A DNA stretch of 64,000 nt from Jeotgalibaca dankookensis (GCF_002005405.1 NZ_CP019728.1:1426001-1490000), one strand, 5' to 3'; positions 8,295-17,550 are shown, numbered from the stretch's first letter. A program made the numbers and translations. Notes: generated by a model from the sequence alone, not told the origin.

Positions 8295-8394
8295 TGCTAT
8301 AATTTAAGTGGTTACAATCAATGTAACTTTAGTAATTAAATCCCCCCAAGATTTAATTATTTGGGTCCTTCGGCTTCGGCTGGAGGATTTTTTT
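8295..8394 (+). ncRNA. Candidate small RNA or terminator region with its own promoter
   Basis: A TG-extended -10 (TGCTATAAT, 8295-8303) is followed within 100 bases by three hairpins. They are GTTACA/TGTAAC (8311-8327), a perfect 10-bp stem TAATTAAATC/GATTTAATTA (8333-8359), and a 9-bp stem with a UUCG loop (8366-8387) ending in seven T (8388-8394). The last is a good intrinsic terminator and may simply end the flavodoxin operon. The promoter just before it would give an RNA of about 85 bases. The CCCAA at 8345-8349 can alternatively pair with TTGGG at 8361-8365, an attenuator-like option. Confidence 0.45.
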
Positions 8395-8414
8395 GGTCTA
8401 TTTTCAGTCTACTA

Positions 8415-8423
8415 TGGTATGAT
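8415..8423 (+). promoter_or_regulatory. Extended -10 promoter of pepS
   Basis: TGGTATGAT is a TG-extended -10 hexamer 36 bases before the chosen pepS start and beyond the preceding terminator, so pepS has its own promoter. Confidence 0.45.
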
Positions 8424-8458
8424 TAATCTTATAAAAACTAAAAGGAGTGTCGTATGAT

Positions 8459-9703
8459 ATGGTCTTACCAAATTTTAAAGAAAATTTGCAGAAATATGCA
8501 AAACTATTAGTTTCAAAAGGAATTAATGTTCAGGATGGTCATACAGTTATTATTAATATTGATGTTGATCAAGCTGAGTTTGCACGTCTATTGACTAAAG
8601 AAGCGTATCAATTGGGTGCAGAAGAAGTTATCGTTAAATGGACAGACGATGAAATTACTCGTGAAAAATACTTGCATACCCCTCAAGAAGTTCTAACTAA
8701 TATTCCGCAATATAAAATTGACGAATCAGAGGCGTTGATTAAACGTAAAGCAAGTCGCTTATCAGTTCGTTCCGCCGATCCTGATGCTTTGAATGGCGTA
8801 GATAGCTCTAAACTCGCTGCAACCATGAAAGCAACTTCTGAAGCACTTATGGCGCAACGTATCGCGACACAAGCAAACAAAGTATCTTGGACAGTTGCCG
8901 CTGCTTCTGGTGCTGCTTGGGCGGCTAAAGTTTTCCCTGAATTAGAAACAGAAGAAGAACAAGTTGATGCACTCTGGAATGAAATTTTCAAAACCTGTCG
9001 TGTTTACGAAGCCGATCCAGTTAAAGCATGGGATGAACATGAAGAACGTTTGCGTTCAAAAGCTTCCGTCTTGAACGAAGAACAATTTGACGCGCTTCAT
9101 TATACAACGCCAGAAGGAACTGATTTAACAGTGGGTATGCCAGAAAACCATATTTGGGATTCTGCTGGTGCTATTAATGCGCAAGGCGAAGTTTTCGTAG
9201 CAAATATGCCAACAGAAGAAGTTTTCTCTGCTCCAGATGGTCGCCGTGCTGAAGGAGTAGTTAAATCAACCAAACCTTTAAGTTACAGTGGCAATATCAT
9301 TGAAGGAATGACTTTTACTTTTAAAGATGGTGCTGTTGTTGACGTTACTGCTGACAAAGGAGAACAAGTTCTTAAGCATTTAGTTGAGGACAATGAAGGC
9401 GCTCGTCGCCTCGGTGAAGTTGCTTTAGTTCCACATCAATCCCCTATCTCTCAATCAGGTTTAGTATTCTTTAATACCTTATTTGATGAAAATGCTTCTA
9501 ACCATTTAGCATTAGGATCTGCTTACGCGTTCTCAATTGAAGGCGGAACAGAAATGTCTCAAGAGGAGTTAGCAGAACATGGGATTAACCGTTCAAATGT
9601 TCACGTTGACTTTATGATTGGATCTGAAACGATGAATATCGATGGTATTCGTAAAGATGGTTCGCGTGTCGCTATCTTCCGTAATGGAGACTGGGCATTT
9701 TAA
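8459..9703 (+). CDS. pepS: Aminopeptidase PepS (M29 family)
   Basis: This 414-residue metallo-aminopeptidase releases N-terminal residues from peptides in the cytosol. Family marks include LPENHIWDSAG-like EGTDLTVGMPENHIWDS, NMPTEEVFSAPD, and the C-terminal LALGSAYAFSIEGG and HVDFMIGS segments holding metal ligands. The ATG at 8459 was chosen over the GTG at 8447 because the GTG overlaps the AAAGGAG ribosome site. The gene is monocistronic, with its own promoter and a strong shared terminator after it. Confidence 0.92.
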   Translation: MVLPNFKENLQKYAKLLVSKGINVQDGHTVIINIDVDQAEFARLLTKEAYQLGAEEVIVKWTDDEITREKYLHTPQEVLTNIPQYKIDESEALIKRKASRLSVRSADPDALNGVDSSKLAATMKATSEALMAQRIATQANKVSWTVAAASGAAWAAKVFPELETEEEQVDALWNEIFKTCRVYEADPVKAWDEHEERLRSKASVLNEEQFDALHYTTPEGTDLTVGMPENHIWDSAGAINAQGEVFVANMPTEEVFSAPDGRRAEGVVKSTKPLSYSGNIIEGMTFTFKDGAVVDVTADKGEQVLKHLVEDNEGARRLGEVALVPHQSPISQSGLVFFNTLFDENASNHLALGSAYAFSIEGGTEMSQEELAEHGINRSNVHVDFMIGSETMNIDGIRKDGSRVAIFRNGDWAF

Positions 9704-9722
9704 TTAGAGATTTTCAATACAA

Positions 9723-9754
9723 AAAGAGCTTAAAGCAGGTGCTTTAAGCTCTTT
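9723..9754. terminator. Bidirectional terminator between pepS and the CoA-transferase gene
   Basis: A perfect 15-bp stem (AAAGAGCTTAAAGCA at 9723-9737, its complement at 9740-9754) has A-rich and T-rich flanks. It lies between convergent genes and can stop transcription from both. Confidence 0.85.
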
Positions 9755-9759
9755 AACTA

Positions 9760-11052
9760 TTACTGATTGATTAATTTTTTATCAATTGCTTTTTGTCGCA
9801 ATTCATCTCGGAATTTCGGATGCGCAATTTTGATTAAAGCCTGAGCACGTTCACTGAATGTTTTACCAATTAATTCAGCTTTACCGTATTCTGTTACCAC
9901 AGTGTCAATATCATTTTTTGATGTTGATACAATTGACCCTAATGCCAATTCCGAAACGATGGTAGAAATTTCGTCATTTTTAGCAGTAGAATAAAGACAG
10001 ATGATACCGCGACCATTTTTTGTTAAACGAACACCTTTTGTGAAGTCAGCTTGCCCACCTGTTGATGAGTACAAAACCCCTCCAACAGATTCTGAGTTAC
10101 ATTGACCATAAAAGTCAACTTCAACGGTTGAGTTAATTGAAACAAGATTATCTACTTTAGCAATATTCATGAGACTATTTGTTTCATCACACGGTAGCAT
10201 AAGAATATCTTCATTGTTATCCATAAATTCATACAATCGTTTTGAGCCGATTGCGAAAGTGGACACTGTTTTACCTGGATGAGTAGGATTAAATTTATTT
10301 GTTACAACACCTTTTTCAACTAAATCAACTAATTTATCAGGTAACATCTCGCTATAAATACCAAGATCTTTTTTGTCCATTAGATACTCCATCACAGCAT
10401 TTGGCATCGAACCAAATCCAATTTGTAAGGTTGCACCATCTGAAACCGTATCTGCGATGATTTTCCCAATTGCTAAGTCTTTTTCTTTCAAAACAGGTGT
10501 TGGCAATTCTGGTAAATCAACTGTATTTTCAACTAAGGCGTCGACTTGGCTAATATGAATATTATTTTTTGTACCAAAGGTCCGTGGCATGTTCTCGTTG
10601 ACTTCTAAAATAATTGTTTTAGCATGTTCAATCAACGATGCTACGTAGGAGGGACTGGTCCCTAAAGAGAAGTTTCCATCCTTATCCATAGGCGAAACAG
10701 TTGCCATGATGACAGGATGTGGGGAACGCTTCAATAACAGGGATGGAATATCAGAGAAGTGGTTCGGCAAGAAATCAACGAATCCTTCGCGATAATATTT
10801 ACGGTCTGCTCCCGATAAGAAGATTGATACTTGTTGTAGCTTATCTTGTTCAATATCTAAAGGTGCTGAACTAGGTAACATTCGGTGTAAGTAGTTACCT
10901 GCTAATTTTTCATTCGTTGGAATAGCTGCTAATAAGGCTGGTGGTTCACCAGGATTAATAGGAAATACAATTTCTTCGCCTGCTTCTACCAACTGTACCG
11001 CACGCTCAGGCGTTGTCAGTTTCTCTTGATATAATTTTTTATAGTCCGTCAT
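9760..11052 (-). CDS. Acetyl-CoA hydrolase / 4-hydroxybutyrate CoA-transferase family
   Basis: This 430-residue protein has the two-domain CoA-transferase fold. The segment STVEVDFYGQ places the likely catalytic glutamate at residue 311. QIGFGSMPNAV (about 210-220), GGQADFTKG and the C-terminal VVTEYGKAELIGKTFSERA complete the family pattern. Members move CoA between acetate and butyryl-, 4-hydroxybutyryl- or propionyl-CoA; the exact acid cannot be told from sequence. It is the last gene of the thiolase operon, 26 bases after crotonase. It would activate fatty acid substrates or release butyrate-type products, depending on flux direction. Confidence 0.85.
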   Translation of the reverse strand: MTDYKKLYQEKLTTPERAVQLVEAGEEIVFPINPGEPPALLAAIPTNEKLAGNYLHRMLPSSAPLDIEQDKLQQVSIFLSGADRKYYREGFVDFLPNHFSDIPSLLLKRSPHPVIMATVSPMDKDGNFSLGTSPSYVASLIEHAKTIILEVNENMPRTFGTKNNIHISQVDALVENTVDLPELPTPVLKEKDLAIGKIIADTVSDGATLQIGFGSMPNAVMEYLMDKKDLGIYSEMLPDKLVDLVEKGVVTNKFNPTHPGKTVSTFAIGSKRLYEFMDNNEDILMLPCDETNSLMNIAKVDNLVSINSTVEVDFYGQCNSESVGGVLYSSTGGQADFTKGVRLTKNGRGIICLYSTAKNDEISTIVSELALGSIVSTSKNDIDTVVTEYGKAELIGKTFSERAQALIKIAHPKFRDELRQKAIDKKLINQ

Positions 11053-11078
11053 AAGGAAGTCCCTCCAAATATCTTGTT

Positions 11079-11864
11079 TTATTTATTTTTGAAAGTGGCT
11101 TTACGTTTTTCAGTGAAAGCGGTCATGCCTTCTTTTTGATCTTCTGTTGAAAATAAAATTCCGAACATTTCTGCTTCTAAAGCGAGTGCGTGTGAAAGGT
11201 CCATTTCAAGTCCGCGGTTAATTGCTTCCTTACTTGCCTTCACTGCTAATGGTGCTTGTTTTAGGATCATAGTAGCCATTTTATTAGCTTCATCAAGTAA
11301 TTCTTCAATCGGAACCACAGCATTTAAAAGGCCAATTGTTTCAGCCTCTTCTGACTTAATAACTTTACCAGTATAAATAAGCTCTTTTGCCTTGGCTGGC
11401 CCAACTAGTCGACTCAAGCGTTGAGTCCCACCAAAACCGGGGATAATTCCTAGGCCTACTTCTGGTTGACCGAATTTTGCATTCTCACTCCCAATACGGA
11501 TATCACAAGCAAGAGCTAATTCACATCCACCACCTAATGCAAAGCCATTTACAGCTGCGATGGTTGGTTGACTTAAATTATCTAACAATGAGAATACCTT
11601 ATTCCCAAAATTAGAAAACTCACGTCCGGCAAGCGCATGTTTTTCTTTCATTTCTTTGATGTCTGCACCTGCTACAAAGGCTTTTTCGCCTGAACCAGTA
11701 ACAATTAGTACATGAATATCTTTATCTTGGTCAATGGCGATAAAAGCATCGTGCAGTTCTTGAAGAACTTGCGAATTAAGTGCATTTAAGCTTTTAGGGC
11801 GGTTAATTGTTAGTGTTCCAATCCCATCTTTTTTTTCAATAAGTAAGGTTTCATACTGTTTCAT
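11079..11864 (-). CDS. Enoyl-CoA hydratase (crotonase family)
   Basis: This 261-residue cytosolic enzyme hydrates enoyl-CoA to 3-hydroxyacyl-CoA. The oxyanion loops AGADIKEM and ALGGGCELALACD are present. Both catalytic glutamates of active hydratases can be placed, in GGGCELAL and in GQPEVGLGIIPGFGGTQRL. It lies 11 bases after the 3-hydroxyacyl-CoA dehydrogenase gene in the same operon. Short-chain (crotonyl-CoA) specificity is likely from its similarity to clostridial Crt, but not proven. Confidence 0.92.
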   Translation of the reverse strand: MKQYETLLIEKKDGIGTLTINRPKSLNALNSQVLQELHDAFIAIDQDKDIHVLIVTGSGEKAFVAGADIKEMKEKHALAGREFSNFGNKVFSLLDNLSQPTIAAVNGFALGGGCELALACDIRIGSENAKFGQPEVGLGIIPGFGGTQRLSRLVGPAKAKELIYTGKVIKSEEAETIGLLNAVVPIEELLDEANKMATMILKQAPLAVKASKEAINRGLEMDLSHALALEAEMFGILFSTEDQKEGMTAFTEKRKATFKNK

Positions 11865-11875
11865 TTTTATTCCCC

Positions 11876-12727
11876 CTATTTATAACTGTAAAATCCTTGA
11901 CCTGTTTTTTTACCTAAGCGACCTGCTTCAACGTATTTTTTCAATAATGGACAAGGACGATATTTGGAGTCACTAAATCCTTCATATAGAACTTCCATAA
12001 TCGCTAAGCACACATCTAAACCAATATAATCAGCGAGTGCAATTGGTCCCATTGGGTGGTTTGCACCTAGTTTCATGGCTTCGTCAACCTCTTCGGCTGA
12101 TGCAACACCTTCATAGACGGTATAAATTGCTTCATTAATCATAGGAATTAAAATCCGGTTTACTGCAAAACCTGGTGAGTCTTTTACATCAATACCGACT
12201 TTACCGATTTTTTTAGTTAAATCGAAAATAGCTTCAGCTGTTTCTTGACTTGTTGTTAAGGCACGGTTTACTTCTACCAATTTCATGACTGGAACTGGGT
12301 TGAAGAAATGCATACCAATCACACGGTCAGGACGTTTTGTAGCATTGGCAATTTCTGTTACTGATAGTGAAGAGGTATTACTTGCTAAAATTGTCTCAGC
12401 AGGAGTGATTTCGTCTAGTTTACGGAAAATATCAAGTTTAATTGTTTTATTTTCCGTTGCAGCTTCGATAACAAGTTGTACATCTTTTGCGTCTGCATAA
12501 TCCGTTGAGAGTGTAAAACGCTCTAAAATCGCTGTTTTATCTTCTTCTGTCTTGCGTTCTTTTTGAATATCACGATCTAGCTGTTTTGCAATCTTCTCAA
12601 TTGCTTTATCTAAAAATTCTTGTTTAATATCATTTAGAATAACTTGGTATCCTGTTTCTGCCATTACTTGTGCAATACCGCTTCCCATTGTTCCAGAACC
12701 GATAACCATTATTTTGTTGATTTCCAT
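11876..12727 (-). CDS. 3-hydroxybutyryl-CoA dehydrogenase
   Basis: The 283-residue enzyme begins MEINKIMVIGSGTMGSGIAQ, the NAD(P)-binding Rossmann loop. It carries the catalytic His region GMHFFNPVPVMKLVEV and the C-terminal helical domain with HPMGPIALADYIGLDV. It interconverts acetoacetyl-CoA and 3-hydroxybutyryl-CoA. The start at 12727 follows AAAGGAG; an upstream in-frame ATG at 12751 would overlap the preceding gene and lacks a ribosome site. The length matches clostridial Hbd. Confidence 0.93.
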   Translation of the reverse strand: MEINKIMVIGSGTMGSGIAQVMAETGYQVILNDIKQEFLDKAIEKIAKQLDRDIQKERKTEEDKTAILERFTLSTDYADAKDVQLVIEAATENKTIKLDIFRKLDEITPAETILASNTSSLSVTEIANATKRPDRVIGMHFFNPVPVMKLVEVNRALTTSQETAEAIFDLTKKIGKVGIDVKDSPGFAVNRILIPMINEAIYTVYEGVASAEEVDEAMKLGANHPMGPIALADYIGLDVCLAIMEVLYEGFSDSKYRPCPLLKKYVEAGRLGKKTGQGFYSYK

Positions 12728-12731
12728 TAAA

Positions 12732-13877
12732 TTATTCTCCTTTATTGTCATGTATCCGCTTTAACCAAGGTTTTGACATGAGTGTCATTTGGGTGTGACT
12801 ACTACCACCGTAGATTTGGGTGAGTTTTGAATCACGAACATATCGCTCAATGGCATTATCTCTCATATATCCGTATCCCCCCGTTAGTAGCATCGCCATC
12901 TCTGCTGTTTCAACCGCCACGTTAGAGGCTTTTAGCTTCACGAGAGCCGGCAAACAAATTTCATCTGGGTTAAAAACTTCGATTTTTTCAAGGATAGCTT
13001 CGGCTGCATAAATTTCTGAATATGCAGTTGCCATTTTGTACTGATTATTTGGTAAATCAATCAACCGTTGTCCAAACCGGCGATCTTGTTGCATGTAGGC
13101 TAAAGTACGTTCAAATACCCCTTGTGCCAGACCAATTGCTTGAGCTGCTACAAATACTTTATTATAATTTTTGATTGCATAAACTTGCTCTTTTCCACCA
13201 GGCTTACCACCTAATACAGCATCTTTGGACAAGTGAACACGTTCAAAATTTAATTGGGCAACAGGAAGTCCGCGTATACCCATTTTTTCTTCTTGGGGAC
13301 CAATTGTTAGTCCCGGCGTATCGCAAGGTACTAGGAAAATCCCATAATCTTCCTCACCATTTAACAAACGGGTGCGGGCTGCCACTGAATAAATGCCTGC
13401 TTTACCTGCTAATGAGATAAAATGTTTGGCACCAGTTAATTCCCACCCATCCTCTTTTTCAATCGCTGTTGTTTCAATTTTTTCTAAGTTACTTCCAATG
13501 TCTATTTCATTCATGGCAAAAGCCCCTAGTAGTTCTCCACTCAAAAGAGCCGGTAAATACAAGTTTTTTTGCTCTTGCGTTCCGTAGTCGTGAATGGGTG
13601 TAATACCAAAGGAAATTTGCGTTAGTAATACACTAGAAGTAGAAGCACACTCTTTGGAGACAAGTCGGATAACTTCTAAAGTGTCTTGTAGCGTTCCGTC
13701 AAGCCCACCGTTACAGCGGTAGAATGGGATACGTAACACGCCTAAATCAGCTAGATAATAAACTGTTTCTTCCGGAAAAACTTCATTCTTATCAATTTCT
13801 TTCGCTTGATCCCGCACAACAGTTTCTGAATACTCTTGAACGTTGTGAATGATGCCATCAATGGGACGTGTTACCAT
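12732..13877 (-). CDS. Acyl-CoA dehydrogenase-like protein missing the catalytic glutamate
   Basis: This 381-residue flavoprotein-family member has the alpha-beta-alpha layout. GWELTGAKHFISLAG (about 144-158), MGIRGLPVAQLNF (199-211), RRFGQ and LTGGYGYMRDNAIERYVRD (331-349) mark it. The catalytic glutamate of most members, in a YEGT motif, is replaced: residues 355-359 read IYGGS. The alternative glutamate used by isovaleryl-CoA dehydrogenase aligns to Asn239. The FAD/substrate motif usually TEPxAGSD reads NEIDIGSN. It is in the thiolase operon, 25 bases after thiolase, so it is probably made, but its activity is doubtful or atypical. It could act on an unusual substrate or bind acyl-CoA without oxidation. 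Confidence 0.85.
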   Translation of the reverse strand: MVTRPIDGIIHNVQEYSETVVRDQAKEIDKNEVFPEETVYYLADLGVLRIPFYRCNGGLDGTLQDTLEVIRLVSKECASTSSVLLTQISFGITPIHDYGTQEQKNLYLPALLSGELLGAFAMNEIDIGSNLEKIETTAIEKEDGWELTGAKHFISLAGKAGIYSVAARTRLLNGEEDYGIFLVPCDTPGLTIGPQEEKMGIRGLPVAQLNFERVHLSKDAVLGGKPGGKEQVYAIKNYNKVFVAAQAIGLAQGVFERTLAYMQQDRRFGQRLIDLPNNQYKMATAYSEIYAAEAILEKIEVFNPDEICLPALVKLKASNVAVETAEMAMLLTGGYGYMRDNAIERYVRDSKLTQIYGGSSHTQMTLMSKPWLKRIHDNKGE

Positions 13878-13902
13878 CCTAATTCCTCCTCTAACTATTT
13901 AC

Positions 13903-15084
13903 TTATCTTTCTACAACTAAAGCAATTCCTTGTCCGCCACCAATACATAGGGTAGCTAAACCGCGTTTCGAATCACGTTTTTTCATTTCATGTAAGAGTG
14001 TTACAAGGATACGAGCGCCACTTGCACCAATTGGGTGTCCGAGGGCTATCGCACCACCATTAACGTTAGTAATACTTGTGTCTAAGCCAAGGTCTGTAAT
14101 AACACTTAACGCTTGCGCCGCAAATGCTTCGTTTGCTTCAATTAATTCTAAATCAGATACTTCTAGATTTGCTTTTTTCAATGCTTTTTTGGTTGCTGGA
14201 ATTGGTCCACAACCCATAATTTTCGGTTCTACTCCCGCACTTGCATAAGACTTGATTGTTGCCATCGGTTCAAATCCTAGCTCTTCAGCTTTTTCTTTTG
14301 ACATAACAATGACTACTGCTGCGCCATCATTTAATCCGGATGAATTTCCAGCTGTAACGGTTCCGCCATCACGTTTGAAAGCAGGTTTAAGTTTACTCAT
14401 AGATTCCATAGTTGTTCCAAAGCGAGGATATTCGTCTGTATCAAAAACAACAGGTTCGCCTCTTCTTTGTGGGACTGGGAACGGAATAATTTCATCTTTA
14501 AAACGGCCTGATTTAATTGCTTTTTCAGCATTATTTTGACTCAATACAGCTAATTCATCTTGTTGTTGTCTGGTAAAACCGTATTTTTCAACGATGTTTT
14601 CTGCTGTCATACCCATATGAATGTCATTAAAAGCATCCATCAACCCATCTTTAAGCATGGTATCAACCATTTTTGTATCACCCATACGTGCACCCCAACG
14701 CGCATCGTTCACAACGTAAGGCGCTTGACTCATCACTTCGGTTCCACCGGCGATCACAATTTCGTTGTCCCCTGCAATAATAGATTGTGCTGCTAATGCC
14801 ACTGTTTTTAACCCTGAACCACACACTTTATTAATTGTAAATGATGGAACGTGTTTTGGAATCCCTGAGTTAACAGCTACTTGACGTGCTACGTTTTGTC
14901 CGAGCCCTGCGCTCAATACATTACCAAAAATTAATTCATCGACTAGGCTAGGATCTAGATTAATACTTGCCATTGCTTCTTTAACAGCATGCGCTCCTAA
15001 ATCAACAGCTGAAACATTTTTCAATGCTCCTCCAAAAGCTCCCATTGGTGTTCTTAGTGCTTGTACAATAACTACTTCACGCAT
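13903..15084 (-). CDS. Acetyl-CoA C-acetyltransferase (thiolase)
   Basis: This 393-residue biosynthetic-type thiolase joins two acetyl-CoA to acetoacetyl-CoA or cleaves the product. Cys88 in [10 protein letters not shown] is the acyl-accepting residue, the histidine is in [17 protein letters not shown], and the second cysteine in [12 protein letters not shown]. The start at 15084 gives MREVVIV with GGAGG eight bases upstream; the ATG just before it (15087) is nearly as good. It is the first gene of the five-gene operon running down to the CoA-transferase. Confidence 0.93.
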   Translation of the reverse strand: MREVVIVQALRTPMGAFGGALKNVSAVDLGAHAVKEAMASINLDPSLVDELIFGNVLSAGLGQNVARQVAVNSGIPKHVPSFTINKVCGSGLKTVALAAQSIIAGDNEIVIAGGTEVMSQAPYVVNDARWGARMGDTKMVDTMLKDGLMDAFNDIHMGMTAENIVEKYGFTRQQQDELAVLSQNNAEKAIKSGRFKDEIIPFPVPQRRGEPVVFDTDEYPRFGTTMESMSKLKPAFKRDGGTVTAGNSSGLNDGAAVVIVMSKEKAEELGFEPMATIKSYASAGVEPKIMGCGPIPATKKALKKANLEVSDLELIEANEAFAAQALSVITDLGLDTSITNVNGGAIALGHPIGASGARILVTLLHEMKKRDSKRGLATLCIGGGQGIALVVER

Positions 15085-15147
15085 CATATATTCCTCCATT
15101 TATCTTTTTTAAACATTCCATTATGTATCATTTGTAAGTGTAAGGGG

Positions 15148-15221
15148 TGAAACGTTTACAATGTTATGATACCGTTGTTTATGATCTAGGTCTACAAAGT
15201 TTCTTTTAAGATATCTATAAG
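15148..15221 (-). promoter_or_regulatory. Control region of the thiolase operon
   Basis: This stretch upstream of thiolase holds a near-cre sequence (TGTAAACGTTTCA read on the minus strand, 15148-15160) that is one base short of the CcpA consensus. It also holds an AGATATCT palindrome (15209-15216) and a CTATAAG motif (15215-15221). CTATAAG recurs in the dyad upstream of the second acyl-CoA dehydrogenase gene. No clear -35/-10 pair was placed. LysR or CcpA control is an inference. Confidence 0.35.
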
Positions 15222-15256
15222 TTAAGTTAATACTCTTAAGAGATTCATGGTATTTA

Positions 15257-15284
15257 AAAAGACTAGATTGTTTTCTAGTCTTTT
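15257..15284 (-). terminator. Terminator of the LysR gene
   Basis: An 11-bp perfect stem (AAAAGACTAGA/TCTAGTCTTTT) with a 6-base loop lies just after the LysR stop. On the minus strand it is followed by a T run. Confidence 0.8.
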
Positions 15285-15306
15285 GTTTGTAGGTTATTTT
15301 GACTAA

Positions 15307-16209
15307 TTAGTCTATTGGTTGGTAAAAATAATTTAGCATTTCTTCATGCAAATAAGCTTCAACTGGGCTATAGCTTTGTTTTATAGGGCGGCACAGTAAA
15401 ACATTAAAGGGAATCGGATCATTAAATCTTTTCATAGCAACATCTTCAATTTTTAAATACCGTTTAATTGGAGCAGGTAAGATGGCAATAATATCAGAGT
15501 GATAGGTTGTCTCCACTAAAAAGTCCCAGGAAGCAGATGTTAAAGTAATGGCCGTTTCTGATTTTTTACTTTTTAATTTTTCTGAAACAAGTTTATTGGT
15601 AATAAAGGACTCTCTAAAAGTAGCTATCTGGTAGGGGTTTAAGTCTTGCCAGCTAATCTCTTCTTTTTTTGATAGAGCGTGGATTGGGTTCATAAAGGCG
15701 GTATATTCATCAATTTGGATTACGTGTTCTTCATAGCTTTTAGGGTCTAAACCAGTTGGTGCGACTAAAACGGCATAATCTAAATCTTTTTCAAAGAGCA
15801 TTCGTTTCAGTTCATACGAGCCCTCTTCAATAATTTCTATTTTGACGTCGGGGTTTTCAACAATAAAACGTGAGAAAAAATTTGAAAATAAAACGGTTAA
15901 AACCAATGAGGGTAGACCAATTCGAATCGTTCCTTTTTGTTTTGCTGATTCTTTTCGAACCATCTCCTGCATCTCTTCATACATAGAAACAATTTTTTGT
16001 GCGTATTCATAAACTTTTTGTCCACTTGGGGAAAGTTCTTCTAGTCGGCTATTTTTACGAATGAATAACTCGATTTCTTCGTCGCGCTCGAAGTTTGTCA
16101 CAAATTGGCTTAAGGCGGATTGTGAAATATGAATTCTTCGAGCTGCCAATGATAAATTACAACCACATTCTACAATTGTGATGAGATAATACATCTGAGT
16201 GATGTCCAT
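15307..16209 (-). CDS. LysR-family transcriptional regulator
   Basis: This 300-residue regulator has an N-terminal helix-turn-helix (NLSLAARRIHISQSALSQFV, about residues 18-37) and a C-terminal periplasmic-binding-like effector domain from about residue 90. It lies between the thiolase operon and the second acyl-CoA dehydrogenase gene, all on the same strand, each with its own terminator. Control of the flanking acyl-CoA genes is likely from position but not proven; the effector may be an acyl-CoA or fatty acid. Confidence 0.88.
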   Translation of the reverse strand: MDITQMYYLITIVECGCNLSLAARRIHISQSALSQFVTNFERDEEIELFIRKNSRLEELSPSGQKVYEYAQKIVSMYEEMQEMVRKESAKQKGTIRIGLPSLVLTVLFSNFFSRFIVENPDVKIEIIEEGSYELKRMLFEKDLDYAVLVAPTGLDPKSYEEHVIQIDEYTAFMNPIHALSKKEEISWQDLNPYQIATFRESFITNKLVSEKLKSKKSETAITLTSASWDFLVETTYHSDIIAILPAPIKRYLKIEDVAMKRFNDPIPFNVLLCRPIKQSYSPVEAYLHEEMLNYFYQPID

Positions 16210-16294
16210 CGCGCTCTCTCCTTACAATTTTCTTAACTCATGAATATTCCTACTCTATTATACCTTTAATGTATTTAAAAAGGACAAAAAAAAA

Positions 16295-16321
16295 AGAGGC
16301 CTACTTAAAAGTAGCCTCCTT
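16295..16321 (-). terminator. Terminator of the second acyl-CoA dehydrogenase gene
   Basis: On the minus strand GAGGCTACTT pairs with AAGTAGGCCTC (one bulge) and is followed by about eleven T. It sits just after the dehydrogenase stop. Confidence 0.8.
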
Positions 16322-16332
16322 TGAAAAATATT

Positions 16333-17550
16333 TTAAACGAATGCACTCTCACCAGTTAAGTAGCGGCCTACAATTAATGCGTTAATTTCATGTGTTCCTT
16401 CGTAGGAATAGATGGCTTCAGCATCTGTAAAGAAGCGAGCAACATCTGTATCTAGAGTGATACCATTTCCACCTACAACTTCACGAGCCAGTGCTACAGT
16501 TTCACGCATACGAAGCGCATTGTGCATTTTTGACATAGCGGAATTTACTTCTGAATAATTTCCTTCTTCTTGTAATTGCGCTAAGCGAACCGAATATGAA
16601 AGACATGCTGTTACATTTGCTTGCATAATGGAAAGTTTTTCTTGAACTAATTGGAATGAACCAATTTTCTTACCAAATTGTTCACGCTCTTTTACATAAC
16701 GCAACGCTGCTTCAAAAGCACCTGCTGCTAAACCAGTAGCAAGATGAGATATGTCTGCGCGTGTTGTTCTTAAGATTGCTGCAACATCTCTAAAGCCATG
16801 GATATTTGGTAGACGACGGTCTTCACTAACTTCAACATTAATCATAGTAATGTGGCCATTTGGAACCATACGCAGTGATACTTTATTTTTAATATTTTCA
16901 ACGGTTAGACCTTCGGCTTTTCCTGGAACGACGAAAGCTTTTACTTTGTTATCTTCAACGTCACGAGCAAAGATAACAATCTCATCCGCATTTTTCGCGC
17001 CACCAATCCAGCGTTTCTCTCCATTTAAAATCCAATTGTCACCATCGCGACGTGCGCTTGTTGCTAAGCCACCAGCAATATCAGAACCGTGTAGTGGTTC
17101 TGTTAAACCGAAACAAGTTAGGTTTTCAAAGGACGTTACTTTTGGAGCCCAGCGATCAATCTGTTCTTTTGTACCACCATATAGAAGTGCTGCGTAGAAT
17201 AGACCACCATGGACTGTATAAAGCGTTGCAAATGATGGATCCATTTTAGCTAGTTCAAAATAACGGAATACATTAAATAACTCACTTGTTTTAAGTTCGT
17301 CTTCACGTCCCTCAAACAATCTTTTATCATTCATGAATCCTACTTTGGTTATTTCTTCCCATGCATGAAATGGAAACTCTGCTTTTTCTGTATACTCTGT
17401 TAAGATTGGATAAACATTTTTTTCTAGCGACTCGCGTAGTTCTTTCAGAACTTCTAGTTCACCATCAGTTAAATCATTTGAATATCCGAACAAATCTGTT
17501 GGATAAAATTCTTTTGTATCTACTGGTCTTGCTGTTTTTTCTGCTGCCAT
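16333..17550 (-). CDS. Acyl-CoA dehydrogenase (canonical active site)
   Basis: This 405-residue FAD enzyme has TEPLHGSDIAGG, the MVPNGHITMINVEV segment, REQFGKKIGSFQLVQ, GGNGITLDTDVARFF and the catalytic SYEGTHEIN motif with Glu384. These are the hallmarks of an active dehydrogenase. The C-terminal pattern resembles glutaryl-CoA dehydrogenase and plant short-chain acyl-CoA oxidase 4. It converts acyl-CoA to enoyl-CoA, passing electrons to an acceptor, normally EtfAB, which is not encoded in this window. It is monocistronic, with its own terminator and an upstream dyad at 17642-17668. It contrasts with the operon paralogue at 12732-13877, which lacks the glutamate. Confidence 0.9.
   Translation of the reverse strand: MAAEKTARPVDTKEFYPTDLFGYSNDLTDGELEVLKELRESLEKNVYPILTEYTEKAEFPFHAWEEITKVGFMNDKRLFEGREDELKTSELFNVFRYFELAKMDPSFATLYTVHGGLFYAALLYGGTKEQIDRWAPKVTSFENLTCFGLTEPLHGSDIAGGLATSARRDGDNWILNGEKRWIGGAKNADEIVIFARDVEDNKVKAFVVPGKAEGLTVENIKNKVSLRMVPNGHITMINVEVSEDRRLPNIHGFRDVAAILRTTRADISHLATGLAAGAFEAALRYVKEREQFGKKIGSFQLVQEKLSIMQANVTACLSYSVRLAQLQEEGNYSEVNSAMSKMHNALRMRETVALAREVVGGNGITLDTDVARFFTDAEAIYSYEGTHEINALIVGRYLTGESAFV

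Noticed and set aside
15148-15160. True cre site at the thiolase operon
   Set aside because: The sequence is one base short of the palindromic consensus, so it is reported only as near-cre.
16751-17197. 148-codon plus-strand frame opposite the second acyl-CoA dehydrogenase
   Set aside because: It is antisense to a clear enzyme gene, has no ribosome site and no domain pattern.
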